A DNA stretch of 64,000 nucleotides from Mixophyes australis (Eukaryota > Chordata > Amphibia > Anura > Limnodynastidae), in NCBI GenBank assembly GCA_036250195.1, contig JAVHZZ010000005.1, forward strand, positions 68,879,505 through 68,943,504, in the 5' to 3' direction. Below the pieces are notes generated by a model. That model was not told the origin of the DNA, did no database searches, and was given only the letters and a program-made list of their open reading frames with translations. Shown one piece after another: positions 50,238-62,279 of the stretch (within the stretch, counting starts at the first letter, position 1; the number at the start of each line of letters is the position of its first letter). The position numbers and the translations under genes were made by a program.

Positions 50238-51150
50238 GAGATGAGCGGGCTCGGATATCTGAAATCCGAGCCCACCCGAACGTTGCCGATCCGAGACGGA
50301 TCCGAGACAGATCCGGGTATTCCCGCCAATTGGAAAACTGAAACCGAGGCTCTGAGTCATAATCCCGCTGTCGGATCTCGCGATACTCGTATTCTATAAA
50401 TTCCCCGCTAGCCGCTGCCATCTTCACTCGGGCATTGATCAGGGTAGAGGGAGGTTGTGTTAGGTGGTCCTCTGTCCTGCTATATCTCGTGCTGTGCTGT
50501 GCTGTGCTGTGCTGTGTTCTGCTCAGTCCAGTGGTGCTCTGTCCTTCTGAGTTCAGTGGTGTTGCTGGGTCCTGTGCTGTGTCCTGTTCAATCCAGTGGT
50601 GCTGTGTCCTGTGCTCTGTCCTTCTAAGGGCATTGTTATTTCCCCATTATTCCCAAGTTATAAAAAAATTAAAAAAAAGTTATAAAAAAAAAAATAATTA
50701 TAAAAAAAAGTAATTAAAAAAAAATATCCAAAAACAATCCTGCAGTAGAAGTCCATTGGTACTGCAATATTACAAAGTTCACTGATTCTGCAGTATAAGT
50801 CCATTGGTACTGCTATATTACAAAGTTCACTGATTCAGCAGTATAAGTCCAGTTGGACTAAAAACAATATTGTGAGGTGTGAGGTGTTCAGAATAGACTG
50901 GGAATTAGTGGAAATGATTGTTATTGAATGTTATTCAGGTTAATAATTGCGTAGGAGTGAAAATAAACCAAAAAACTTGATTTCAACACTTTTTATGTTT
51001 TTTTCAAAATAAATCCGAATCCAAAACCTTAAATCCGAACCAAAACCTTTCGTCAGGTGTTTTGCGAAACAAATCCGAACCCAAAACCTCAAGCAAATCC
51101 GAATCCAAAACACAAAACACGAGACACCAAAAGTGGCCGGTGCACATCCC
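50238..51150 (+). mobile_element. TA-flanked inverted-repeat element, copy C
   Basis: It begins gagatgagcgggctcggat and ends gtggccggtgcacatccc, with TA on both sides (50236-50237 and 51151-51152). The interior holds a GCTGTGCTGTG minisatellite (50488-50515), repeats of attggtactgc (50755-50815), and the family blocks (inverse of aacctcaataacatt near 50925). It lies at the left edge of the Tx1/L1 remnant. No transposase. Confidence 0.8.
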
Positions 51151-51488
51151 TACTGGTTACTTGTATTGTTAGCAATGGAGTCAGGAGTATGGTGAAATAT
51201 TAAACTGTTTTACTAAAGCAAAAAACACAGTCCAGATAATGCAGGGTATAAGCAAAAAAAAAATCTGGGTGTGGCTCTATAGCAGGTAAACTGAGGAAAC
51301 AGCAGACTGTTCCAGGCAATGCAGGAAAAATGTAGACACAGGTAAACTTAATTCTGGGAAATGCATAATAACTGTGAGCTGGTAATGATGATAATCAAGC
51401 ACGTTCAGGGACATATGGAAAAAGAACACTTGTTAGCAGGATATCCAAGGCACAGGAACATAAGATCAGAATGGCTGGAACATAGTAC

Positions 51489-52000
51489 AGTCGTGGCCAA
51501 AAGTTTTGAGAATGACACAAATGTTATTTTTCACAAAGTCTGCTGCCTCAGTTTTTATGATGGCAATTTGCATATACCCCAGAATGTCATAAAGAGTGAT
51601 CAGATGAATTGCAATTAATTTCAAAGTTCCTATTTGCCATGACAATGAAATTTATCCCAAAAACAACATTTCCACTGCATTTCAGCCCTGGCACAAAAGG
51701 ACTAGCTGACATCATGTCAGTGATTCTATCGTTAACACAGGTGAGAGTGTTGATGAGGACAAGGCTGGAGATCACTCTGTCATGTTGATTGAGTTAGAAT
51801 AACAGACTGGAAGCTTTATTTTAAGCTGCATTCACAGTGAGGAGAAGACTTTTGGAGGATGGCCTGGTGTCAAGAAGGCCAGCAAGAAGCCACTTCTCTC
51901 CAGGAAAAACATCAGGGACAGACTGATAGTCTGCAAAAGGTACAGGGATTGGACTGCTGAGGACTGGGCCACTCCTATTTCCTTTACTATGGCATACCTC
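51489..52000 (+). mobile_element. Tc1-like transposon remnant
   Basis: It begins cagtcgtggccaaaagtttt after TA (51487-51488), a well-known Tc1-family terminal repeat. After an internal deletion the + strand reads KKASKKPLLSRKNIRDRLI, then KRYRDWTAEDW, near 51875-51970. That is a conserved stretch of Tc1 transposases just before the second catalytic Asp motif, which is missing. The right end was not found. Confidence 0.85.
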
Positions 52001-52396
52001 CTGGAACAGATCTGTAGGAAGGGGACCAGCCTGTCAAGCAGTTTTGGCTGGAGAAAGGGGGGTACCGGGAAACTAGAAATGCCCCCTAAGTGCACACCTG
52101 CAGGGGTAGTCTCTGGTAAGCTTTGGTCAGGATTAGTGAAAGATGGGTTGGTAATGGACAGGGATTAGGATCCTCCCCACATGTGGTTCTCCCTGCTGAG
52201 CTGGTATCATCAGGTCTACCAGGGGAGAGCAATGTTGGTTAACACTGGATAATGAGATTCCTCATCCCAGCTGATGAAGAACAACTCCTAATTTTAACCC
52301 CTTGCAAGCATTTGTGATTTTGCAGGAGCTTAAGGAGCAGCTGACTTCCTGTGGATGTGACGAAAGGGGGTTGGAGACCAGGAAATCAGGAATTTA
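52001..52396. other. Non-coding DNA
   Basis: No recognisable gene. It may include further decayed transposon sequence. Confidence 0.4.
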
Positions 52397-52625
52397 TGAT
52401 TATTATTATTATTATCATTTATTTGTTGGGCGCCACAGGGTTTTTACAGCGCCTTACATAATAAGAACAGTAGACCATACAGGGTAAAACATCACAGAAC
52501 AATAAACACTAAGTACCAATGCTTTGGAAACTCCGGGCAGACATATGGAGTGAGGGCGGAGCAGAAGAGTCGGTATGAAGACATGAGGGGAGAGGGGCCC
52601 TGCTCATACGAGCTTACATCCTAAG
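52397..52625 (-). mobile_element. L2-type 3'-end fragment with (TTA)n
   Basis: A (TTA)n run, then gggcgccacagggtttttac, and at the right the - strand signature ggatgtaagctcgtatgagc, then agggcccctctcccctcatg. This is an L2-family 3' end like 21928-22438. Confidence 0.68.
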
Positions 52626-52813
52626 AATTCACAAATTTTTAATATCACTATTAAAACATAACTATATCCACGTGATCTGAATAAGTTGAGGGAAGACAGC
52701 AGGATGGGAAGTTCTTTGTAGTCACTTGCTGTCACACTACATTACTGTCTCTGTATTTTTTCCATATTCACAAAGTGTGTTATGTATAGATTTTTAATAT
52801 ATATACATTAAAA

Positions 52814-52998
52814 CATTGCTTCCCAACCCCAGTTCTCAGGGACCTCTAACAGTTTCCAGGTTACAAGTAAAATGATTAGTACAATCTGTGGATCTTTCAA
52901 AATATGTCAGTAAGTAATGAATACACCTGTGCTCCAGCAAGGAGATATGGAAAACATGCACTGTTAGAGGTCCCTGAGGACTAGGTTTGGGAAACACT
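52814..52998. mobile_element. hAT MITE with 8-bp duplication (CATTAAAA)
   Basis: The ends (attgcttcccaacccc and ggtttgggaaacact) are inverted, and the arms agggacctctaacag and ctgttagaggtccct are perfect. The exact 8-mer CATTAAAA flanks both sides (52806-52813 and 52999-53006). 185 bp, no coding capacity. Confidence 0.87.
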
Positions 52999-53096
52999 CA
53001 TTAAAACATTCAATTATGTCTACATTTTATGCAAAGCTTGGGGCATTTTGATGTCAGTTCACCTTAAAAAGTTGTATGCCAAAAAATAAAGATATA

Positions 53097-53609
53097 CCGT
53101 ATTTCCCCATGTATAAGATGCACCTGTGTAAAATGTGAAAAAATTGAGAATAATGTTTTTTGCAGAGTAATTGTGCAGTGGATACTACAGAGAGGAGAGA
53201 CGGAGTTCTAACCCTATTGCTAATTCTGCATTACCCTGTCAGATGCTTCCTCTGCCTGGTAAAGTCTTCTTTCTTCTGACCGTTCTGATCCCGATGCTGG
53301 AAAGTCACTTACCGTCCTCTTAGCGATGACCGGATGTCCAATCAGGACATTGACAAAGTCCTGAATTGGACAAAACGCCAAATGCAGAAACCGGAAGTGA
53401 AACCATCCACATCCGGTCATCAGGAAGTGGATGGTAAGCAACTTTCCAGCATCGGGATCAGAACGGACAGAAAAATGAAGACTTTACCGGACAGAGGAAG
53501 CATCTGACAGGGTAAGGCAGAATTAGCAATACCACTGTATAAGACGCACCCAGTTTTTAGACCCAAAATTTTGGGGGAAAAGGTGCGTCTTATACATGGG
53601 GAAATACGG
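53097..53609. mobile_element. Foldback element with TA duplication, 513 bp
   Basis: The ends ccgtatttccccatgtataa and the exact inverse of ttatacatggggaaatacgg are flanked by TA (53095-53096 and 53610-53611). A second, long inverted repeat lies inside. 53214-53320 (tgtcagatgcttcctctg, then ctgatcccgatgctggaaag) is mirrored by 53424-53530. Together the whole element can fold into one stem. No transposase is present. Confidence 0.9.
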
Positions 53610-54268
53610 TATATGCAGCATAACTATATTCATATATTTACTGAAAAATACAGTGAAGCAGAAAAGACCAACTTATAAACTGAGCAAATATTTCTTTAAC
53701 ACTCATTCTCTGTACAGTACATAGAATCTGTTAAAGCAGTACACACATACTGTATGACTCTACTGAAAAATAAGATTTTTTTCAGAATGTTCCTCTGTGA
53801 CTAGTTTATCAGCATCATAAATCTAGCAACCTATCTGCAGTATATAGTTTGCAATTGGATTACTCCATTATTCTTGTGTACTTGGTAAAATAGCTTTAAA
53901 CATTACACTTCTGCAAGTACACACTGATGTGTCATGGTTCAGCAAGACATAGTAATGAAAAAGATTGATGATAGTCAGTTTCTAAAGGTGTAACATATTT
54001 TAGCTACAAAGATGTACTGTTTGTACTAGAAAGTGTATTAGTCTCCACAGACCACTCAGCATATCGATCTATCAAGCAACATGTCTGTTTTGTTCAAGAG
54101 AATGTTAGGAAAGCATTTTAAAAAAGATACTGATTGCTACGCAATAAAAAAATCACATGAATTGACTTAGTAAAGTTGTATAGTAGTGACCCATCTCTTA
54201 TAAATGACTAAATGTTAACATTAATTCATTTTTTTTAGTGTTGTACAGTTTAAAATTATAAAGAAAAA

Positions 54269-54691
54269 ATGGACAAGATCAATTCCACTCGACTACAGAA
54301 AGATCTTTCTACTGTACAAAAACAATTGTCTTTTGAAACTATGCATATAAAGATGGATATTGAAGGAGCTGACTCACTGAATTGTATATTAGATATACTT
54401 TTGTTCAAGCTGAGAACTGTGGAATATGCTGGGCCTAGGTTAAGAAATGCTAATATTAGAATGTCATTGGCAGTTAGCCAGAAGCTATTGAAGCTATTCC
54501 CCTCATTCCCCACCTTTCCTTTTAAAAAAACTAGTTTGACTTTCTGCTTAATGTGTTGGACAGACCTTACATTCCATAACCAATTAACAAAGACACTTGA
54601 TTTTAAAACACAAATGCATAAAAGTGATTTATTTTCTGAGAGAATGTTATATGTAAGTCAGCTAAAAGAAGTAGACTTTCTATGTATTTGA
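54269..54691 (+). CDS. Unassigned 140-codon open frame
   Basis: This frame reads MDKINSTRLQKDLSTVQKQL and ends LKEVDFLCI. I do not recognise a family. The first 60 residues are amphipathic and charged, and the rest is hydrophobic and Phe/Leu-rich. It lies inside KCNH8 intron 2 without promoter or splice evidence and is most likely a chance frame or a decayed retrocopy. It is listed only because it is the longest frame in this part that is not explained by a repeat. Confidence 0.15.
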   Translation: MDKINSTRLQKDLSTVQKQLSFETMHIKMDIEGADSLNCILDILLFKLRTVEYAGPRLRNANIRMSLAVSQKLLKLFPSFPTFPFKKTSLTFCLMCWTDLTFHNQLTKTLDFKTQMHKSDLFSERMLYVSQLKEVDFLCI

Positions 54692-56465
54692 AGGTGTCTT
54701 AATTTAAAGGTGTATTAATCAGAGTTTTCTTTTCAGTGTCTTTTAGGTGCTTATAAAGATTAGATTTTTTTACTCCAATGAAGGTGGTGGTCATCAGACC
54801 CTGCTTACTACTTGACATTTTCTTATCTAGGTGTATTTTATAGAGGAAGCACATTTATACAAGCACATGGACCAATGCCATTAGGAATTCAAAATGAATG
54901 ATCATGACATGGCTGTATGTGATAAATTTTACCATGCTTTCATTAGTTATATAATGCCTAAGTGAGGAATAAAAAAACAACATTTTAGGGATAAAAAGGA
55001 AAGTTCAAAGAGGGTCCAGTTCAAAGAGGGTCCAGTTGAGTGACTGTGTTTTGAGTTGATGGGGTTTTTTTTTGCAGATGTGAAAATTTCAGTATAGTCT
55101 AAAAGACCATAATATGTAGTGCAAATAGTTTTCTGACATTGACTATAGAAATCCATAATGGGAAGTGACAAGTGTAGTGTAAATGGTATTACGAAGTGGA
55201 ATAAAATAATGTGGTGTATGGTGTGCAGCTACATAGTATGTATGCAAGACAGTAAAATATGCATTTTCTGTCTGAAAAAAAATGCACTATGTATCTGTAT
55301 TTTATGCAATCACCATATCATTCGTAGGAATGATTGGCACTCTCAGGTCACAAGAATAGATCAATGTTACAAACCCCCCAGCTGAAACAAGAACATACCT
55401 AGAGAGATTTTCACATTTACTAGTTGACCTAAAAACCAAGCTTTTGCAACAGGTGTTGTTGCTTAGCTACCGAGTTAAACAAATGGAAACCACAGGTGAA
55501 AAGCACACAAAAGATGTGTCACAAAGACATATAAAGAAAAATAACTGGAGCAAAAAGTATTCTAAATTAAAGTGAGCAAAATACAGAAGCCAAATAATAA
55601 TATCAAGCAACCTGCAAAATGCACATCTCTGCTAAATACTGTGAATTAAGATTTGATGAAAGAAAAATGTTAAATAATAAAAAAGTTGGGCATGTTGAAT
55701 TATACAATAAGTGTTGTGTGATTTGTTTTAATGAGGCTTCCTCTAATTTTTGGAACATTATTGTTATTGTTTCATTTTCATCACTTTAGTATAATGAGTA
55801 TTATAAAAAAATATGTTTTTTGGTGTGAATTTGGTACATTTAACGTAATGCACCAACATGGCATATGGCAACGTTCTTATGATATTAAAGTTACTGTTCA
55901 AATTTTAATAATAGGAATGTATTTTATTTGAGTATTTGAAAATCATGTCATTTAGTGCAGTTCTATTTAAAGTAAGAGACACATTTGTTTCTGCTTTCTG
56001 ATTTAGTTACACGGCTATACTGCACATTAGGTCTTCTGCAGCAGGATGATGAGCGGGAGACAACTTTCTAATTAATTCAGAGAAAGACACATACACTGTA
56101 AATAACAAACTGTAGATGTCACATTGAAACTCACTGAGAAATATTCCATTAAAATAAGAAAGTTATGATCAATAAGAGGTTCAAAGTAAAAGTGTAATTT
56201 AGAAGTAATAAGAAGCTTCATTAAGGCATTTTAATGATCCCAGTAGATAAATTTTGCATTTAAATCACTGCCTTACTTCCACAAAGAGGAACACTGCTAA
56301 GCTCCATCGGATGAGACAAGCAGATTTACATTTACTGAACAGCTGTGGTTTCTCGACTACTGACCTTTCCAATAAGATTTGGTTAAAATTACATTAGTTG
56401 CAGCTCTAGATTTGTACTTTTTTTTGCTTGCATTAAATGTACTGTCTGTTTTTTTATACTTTTAG

Positions 56466-56597
56466 GTACTTCATTCTGGTGCCTACTGGACATAGTTCCA
56501 ATAAAGAATGAAAAAGGTGACGTGGTCCTTTTTTTGGCTTCATTTAAAGACATTACAGATACAAAAGTGAAGATTGCCCAGGAAGATAAAAAAGAAG
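56466..56597 (+). CDS. KCNH8: KCNH8 coding exon 3 (end of PAS domain and linker)
   Basis: This 132-nt exon completes the Gly codon opened by exon 2 and continues [19 protein letters not shown], then [17 protein letters not shown]. These are the last PAS beta strands of KCNH8, followed by an acidic and basic linker (EDKKE). The acceptor is a T-rich tract ending in ttttag at 56460-56465. The donor is gtttgt at 56598, a weaker site than that of exon 2. Entry and exit phases are both 1, so the exon is an exact multiple of three and joins exon 2 without a frame change. The next exon, beginning the charged linker towards S1, lies beyond the window. A longer open frame on the - strand over this exon is a shadow. 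Confidence 0.94.
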
Positions 56598-56738
56598 GTT
56601 TGTGCAAAATGAATGTTATATATTAAGGTGGCTTTTTATAATGCACAAGATTTTGTTTGCGGTATGATAAATAATAGAGTTGAAACAATAATGACATAAA
56701 GCATGCATACACACACATCAGCCAGTGTGAAAGATATA

Positions 56739-56913
56739 GGGGTATATTTACTAAACTGCGTGTTTGTCAAAGTGGAGATGTTGCCTATAGCAACCAATCA
56801 GGTTCTAGCTGTCATTTTGTAGAATGTACTAAATAAATGATAACTAGCATCTGATTGGTTGCTATAGGCAACATCTCCACTTTGTCAAACCCACAGTTTA
56901 GTAAATATACTCC
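56739..56913. mobile_element. Palindromic 175-bp MITE, copy 5 (ATA duplication)
   Basis: Arms as in the other copies, with gtcaaagtggagatgttgcc and its inverse. ATA flanks both sides (56736-56738 and 56914-56916). It lies 141 bp after the KCNH8 exon 3 donor. Confidence 0.9.
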
Positions 56914-57547
56914 ATAGAATTTGTGCTCAGATGAATATGCAGATCTTTGGCAGTTCCCCCCTTTGTCTGGTGAGTGAGCCGCCTTCCACGCCCCCAAATT
57001 TGAAACTTCATAGGATAGCTTCAGTGTTTATATAGCTTTTCAAGTCTACTAATCTTGGACACCACCGTAGTCGATTCTTGAGCATCTGGCGAATCTGCAG
57101 CAGTCCACCTACCTGACATATTTTCTCACAACAGGATAATAGTTCTATGGTTAAGGTTAACTCATTGCAATATAAAGTTTGAATCTTACTCAAGATAGCC
57201 TTTCAGGTTGACTGTAATGTTATACTCTTACATCTACAACAACTACTGTAAGTATAACTCTTTAGGCATTAGTACTATGTATTTTAAATAAACTATACTA
57301 TTAAATAATATAGAACAAGAGAAGTCACACTAAATCTTTACCACCAATATATTATTTAAAAGCAATTTACACTCTTTTGATCTTCTTTATAGAATATATT
57401 TTTATATTTAGCTACATCTGTATATGCTTTTTAACATACATGCAACCTATATCCTACAAGACTAGAAATATTACCTTTTCTGTTGATTAGTGTAAAACTG
57501 TAAATTGCACATTTATAGCAATATATAGAGCATTCTCATATAGTATA

Positions 57548-58216
57548 TCTAATATATATAAGCCTAGTGGCGTGTGTTAGTCTGTGTGTGGAAAAAAAAA
57601 AACCAAGCTGCAGCACCACCTGCTGGGCGGAGTTATACACTGCCCTACTAAATTCTTAGTGTGTGTGAAAAAAACCTCAGAAAGGGCTGAAATTTGGTAT
57701 ACTAAGATGTTTTTAATTTGTTAATTTAATTTGTTAATTGTTAAAAGTGTTTATAAAGATTTTAAAAATATATATATATTTCTTGAAGGAGAAGTGACAG
57801 TTGGGAGTGGTTGGTAGTTGCCGGGGGTGACAGTGGGGAGTGGTTGGTGGTTGCCAGGGGTGACAGTTGGGAGTGGTTGGTGGTTGCCGGGGGTGACAGT
57901 GGGGAGTGGTTGGTGGTTGCCGGGGGTGACGGAGCGAGAGGAGTGTGATACTCAGGACCGCTGAGAGAGATCCCTGTGTCTGGTTAGACATCTGGATAGA
58001 TGTGGCGATAAAGATGAAGGATTAAGTGATGGAGAAAAATTATGAGGTGGTGACATGTGGACAAAACCACGTTAAAAAAGGGCGCTTGCGTCGGGAAGTA
58101 ACGCTCTTCCCCTAAGGAGGCCTGGGCTAGGCTCAAATGCATGACAAGAACCTTTTTAACACCTTAAGTAGCTTAATTTGACTAGAATGCATGAGTATCA
58201 TGCACGGGTTAACTTG
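57548..58216 (+). mobile_element. Non-autonomous Helitron, copy 1
   Basis: It begins TCTAATATATATAAGCCTAG after an A and ends with the hairpin (58188-58204) and CTTG (58213-58216) followed by T, as for A^T insertion. It shares about the first 60 and the last 220 bases with the large Helitron, with no coding region between. It contains a 33-bp minisatellite (57796-57930; gggagtggttggtggttgcc type), four units. Confidence 0.88.
57796..57930. repeat. 33-bp minisatellite in the short Helitron
   Basis: Four units of gacagttgggagtggttggt plus ggttgccggggg. The sister copy (61902-61970) has only about two units. Confidence 0.87.
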
Positions 58217-59480
58217 TTAAAACATATATGGCTATATTTCCACGTATGTATAAGCATGTACATGAATGTTTACCAACACTGACAGAACTTATAACAATAT
58301 GTGTCATTAATTAGTTGAGTGGGTGTAATATTCCTTTGAGTTCTGTGTATAGTGAATGCTGTGTGTTACAAAACTGGAAGCAGTTAGAAAGGGAAAAGAA
58401 AATGGAAACTTTTAGATATATTTTGAAGATTGAAACAAACTTTCCCATATGAACCGTTTGTGTTATAGAAATTTGATTTCACTAACAAGCAAAAGTGGAA
58501 ACATGTTAAAATAGTGTAGATTAATAGTTTTATTTCATGTTTAGTATCCCAGGAAGACATTTTACACTTTCTCTTTAGTTACATTGTCAGTGTAAGGTCA
58601 GTCAGCATAATTTTGTTCTAACAACGGTTTGAACGGAAGTGAAGATGAAAACTGTAGTATCTCTCTCTCCTGCAATTTAGTTCTTCATACATCCAAGGGT
58701 GCTATCTCTAAATTGTTTCCGCTCTATTGTATTGTACTAAACTAGTACTAAAATTATAAATACATTTTTTTTGTAACACAGTAAGATGTTCCGACTGAAC
58801 TCATTAGGGGAATGAACAATTGTCAAAAAGAAATGAGGATAGCAGATTCCAAGAGCTTCTTCTCCACTTAAAATCATTGCTTTAATTTACAAGGACACTT
58901 ATGTGAGAAAATAATTTGTATTTCAATTCACTCATTTTTAATTTTGTACCTTTTTTTTTCCAAAATCCATGTGTATACCGGTTTTCCTGCTCATGCCATT
59001 TAATGTCACTGAATAATTAATGGAATCTACTATGTAGTTCCTGTTTTCAAACCACTTTTATAATAACATCTGAGTTCAGTGTCACTGATAATATACATAA
59101 CATAAAGAAAGATCTCATCTTCTCATACCTTCATGAGTGAAACTAAAGGGCAGGACAGCAGGATTTATAAAATTAAGGTTTGGTGAAAGTCCTATCATGG
59201 TAGACAATATTGTGTGATTACATTTTAACTCATTAATTTGGACTCACCACTCTTTTTAAGTAATGATCTGCTGCTTTCTCAAGAAGACATAGCACAAAGA
59301 TACGCAATATATAAACACCAAAACCATCCACTGTAATTAGTGAGTTCCTCTTCATTGCAGACAGCTGTCATATGGCAAAGGTCAAGTAAGTAAAGCATAT
59401 AATACCCAGTATTAAAGGGTGAACAACAATCCATATAATTATAAACCTGATAAAATAATCATAAAATAAAATATGTATAT
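58217..59480. other. AT-rich intron DNA
   Basis: No recognisable gene or repeat. Confidence 0.45.
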
Positions 59481-59481
59481 G

Positions 59482-60530
59482 TAGCACCCCTTTATCTCTC
59501 TCTTCAGTGCCACCACCCGAGTCTTCTACACATTATGGTGGGATGCGAACTGTGACTGAATCCACCAGGGGTTGACTTGGGAAGCCCCTTGTATCTGACC
59601 AAACTAACCCTCTAAATAATAATGTTCCGCACACTGCGGTTGCAAACAATCAACTGGGTGTTTATTTTGGGGACAATAAATGGGAGTTGCGCATTTAAAT
59701 ATAGGGAAGTTATGAACAGGATAAATGGGACACTGGGACATCAGGTAAGATATTAATCAAAGGCAACAGTTTAGTAATAACTAATCAACAAGATGGCAAC
59801 CACACATACATTCACTGGCGCCCAAACTCTCCCACAATGGACCCACAAACATTGTGAAAATATAAATAAACAATAATCACAATCCTGCCAATATTAAAAA
59901 GTTTGGGAGGTTAACTAAGGTTGGTGCAATTGCTGAAACGCTGGTAACTTTCATTATATCTCTGACAGGTAACACATTCTCTGATATATGTACAGCATTA
60001 ATAGTGTCATAGTGTTTGGTGTGTTTTTACTTATCTCTCTCCCTTTGACTGAAGATGAGGGTGGAAGTCACTGTTGGGTCATGGTCTAACTGTAAGCCTG
60101 ATCATGCTAGCTGTCCCTCTCTGCTCACACGCAATTTGGTAATATTGGGAGTCTCCCTCTCTGCTCATAGGCTCGCTTTGCTGTGTTATCTCCCTCAGGC
60201 TGCTTAGTTTGCTTAATAGTGGATTTTCTGTAGTGATCCAGCTACAAGACCTCTCTATGCAAATCTACACACAGCTTCTCTTTTAATAGCTCGGTCATTT
60301 CAGCAGACTCTGCTTTCCACACACACACCTCACTGCTTCTCCTGTTGCTGGCACCACTCTCAGACCCCCAGCACCTCTTCCTGTCAGTTTTTTCCTTCCT
60401 GTCTCTCTCCTCGCAGACTCTCTGCTATGGCTGACCTTCTGGTATGGCTGACCTCTGCTTTACCCTGTGTTTCCATAAAAACCTCAGCACTTGGCTGCTC
60501 AGTATAAGCTAGTCTGATTGCACTTACAAT
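59482..60530. other. Possible LTR-type repeat (unverified)
   Basis: The block starts tgtagcacccctttatctct, in the style of LTRs beginning TG. It is GC-richer than its surroundings, with several CTCTCT-rich stretches. No matching end, primer-binding site or coding region was seen, and a target duplication was not found. It may be a solo LTR, a SINE composite or none of these. Confidence 0.25.
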
Positions 60531-61608
60531 GATTTTCAGCACATGAGAACAACTGTGATTGTAGATTTTTGTGGAATGTGGTGTAAAGAAAGAATATTTG
60601 TGTGCCCTTAAAATATTTAATAAAACTTTTCTTTTTGCATCATAGAAGTCTGGTTGCAGTTATGCATCTATGGTGTGAAGTTTTTACTGTCCCAGATGAT
60701 GTGCATAGATATGTGGCACAAAAGAGTAATTTTAACATGCATAATGTTTGGCCATGTTAGGCTTAATCAAAACAAAGCCACTTGATCTGTGTAAAATTAT
60801 TTAATACACTCACTATTATCTATCCAGTTTTACAACCACTTAGATTTTATTCCATAGATGACACTATAAGGAAGTCTTCAGTTACTTCCTGACTTATCTC
60901 CAAATATACTCACAACTTTAATCATAGTTAATGTAACCCAAGCATGTATCTGCATTAAATGCAGCATTTATAAACAACCAAGCTAACCTGGCACATGAAT
61001 TATTTAAGAACACAAAGACAGAATATTATTAGAGTCAAATATAACAAATAAAGTCACAAAGCTTAGAGCATATAAAAAAGATCACAAAAGGACATAATAT
61101 AATATTATTTCAAAACAGTTCCATGAATAAACGTGTAAAAATAGATACTGAATATTCACATTGTTTCATGTAACTGGGGAGAGGAGGCTGGATGGATCTT
61201 CAGTAGCAGATTGACTGCCAAGATATAACAAAGTTCTACATTGGACGAATATTTGTATGTAGAAGAACTCTCTACACTAAGTAAATAGGTAATTAAACGT
61301 CCCTAAATCAATTATTCCACATACAATTTGCTACTCAGGATATATCATCTATATTGTTACCTGACAGGTGCACCCTGTCACCTAAATAAAATTCAAAAAA
61401 CAAAAGAGTAGAAAGATGAGTGAATATAGGGGCACTCTTGGATGTAAGTTAATATAATCTTTATTAGGTAAATGTAAAATAACGTGTTGTCCTGATGGTG
61501 AGAAAGCCAGCAAAATATTTAAACAAAGGGGATGTGAGATAAATGTGAAATTAAAATGGCAGATCAACTGTATTGACCCTGTTGTCACATGCAATAACTT
61601 AATAAATT
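60531..61608. other. AT-rich intron DNA
   Basis: No recognisable gene or repeat. Confidence 0.45.
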
Positions 61609-61618
61609 TCTATATAAA

Positions 61619-61662
<44 letters not shown>

Positions 61663-62236
61663 AAAGCCTAGTGGCGTGTGTTAGTCTGTGTGTGTGAAAA
61701 AAAAAAAACCAAGCTGCAGCGCCACCTGCTGGGCGGAGTTACACACTGACCTACTAAATTCTTAGTGTGTGTGGGAAAAAAAACTCAGAAAGGGCTAAAA
61801 TTTGGTATACTAAGATGTTTTTAATTTGTTAATTTAATTTGTTAATTGTTAAAAGTGTTTATAAAGATTTTAAAAATATATATATATTTCTTGAAGGAGA
61901 AGTGACAGTTGGGAGTGGTTGGTGGTTGCCGGGGGTGACAGTGGGGAGTGGTTGGTGGTTGCCAGGGGTGACAGAGCGAGAGTGATACTCAGGACCGCTG
62001 AGAGAGATCCCTGTGTCTGGATAGACATCTGGATAGATGTGGCGATAAAGATGAAGGATGAGGTGATGGAGAAAAATGATGAGGTGGTGACATGTGGACA
62101 AAACCACGTTAAAAAAGGGCGCTTGCGTCGGGAAGTAACGCTCTTCCCTTGAGGAGGCGTGGCCTAGCCCCAAATGCATGACACCTTAAGTAGCTTGATT
62201 TGACTAGAATGCATGAGTGTCATGCACGGGTTAACT

Positions 62237-62238
<2 letters not shown>
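61609..62238 (+). mobile_element. Non-autonomous Helitron, copy 2
   Basis: The 5' boundary is blurred by a TA microsatellite (61620-61660). The conserved part starts at agcctagtggcgtgtgttag (about 61665). The 3' end is the hairpin (62210-62226) and CTTG at 62235-62238. It has about two minisatellite units and a 15-bp deletion near 62180 compared with copy 1. It is otherwise very similar to 57548-58216. Confidence 0.87.
61620..61662. repeat. (TA)n microsatellite
   Basis: TA run at the 5' end of the short Helitron. Confidence 0.93.

Positions 62239-62275
<37 letters not shown>
62239..62275. repeat. (TA)n microsatellite
   Basis: TA run directly at the 3' end of the short Helitron. Confidence 0.94.
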
Positions 62276-62279
<4 letters not shown>

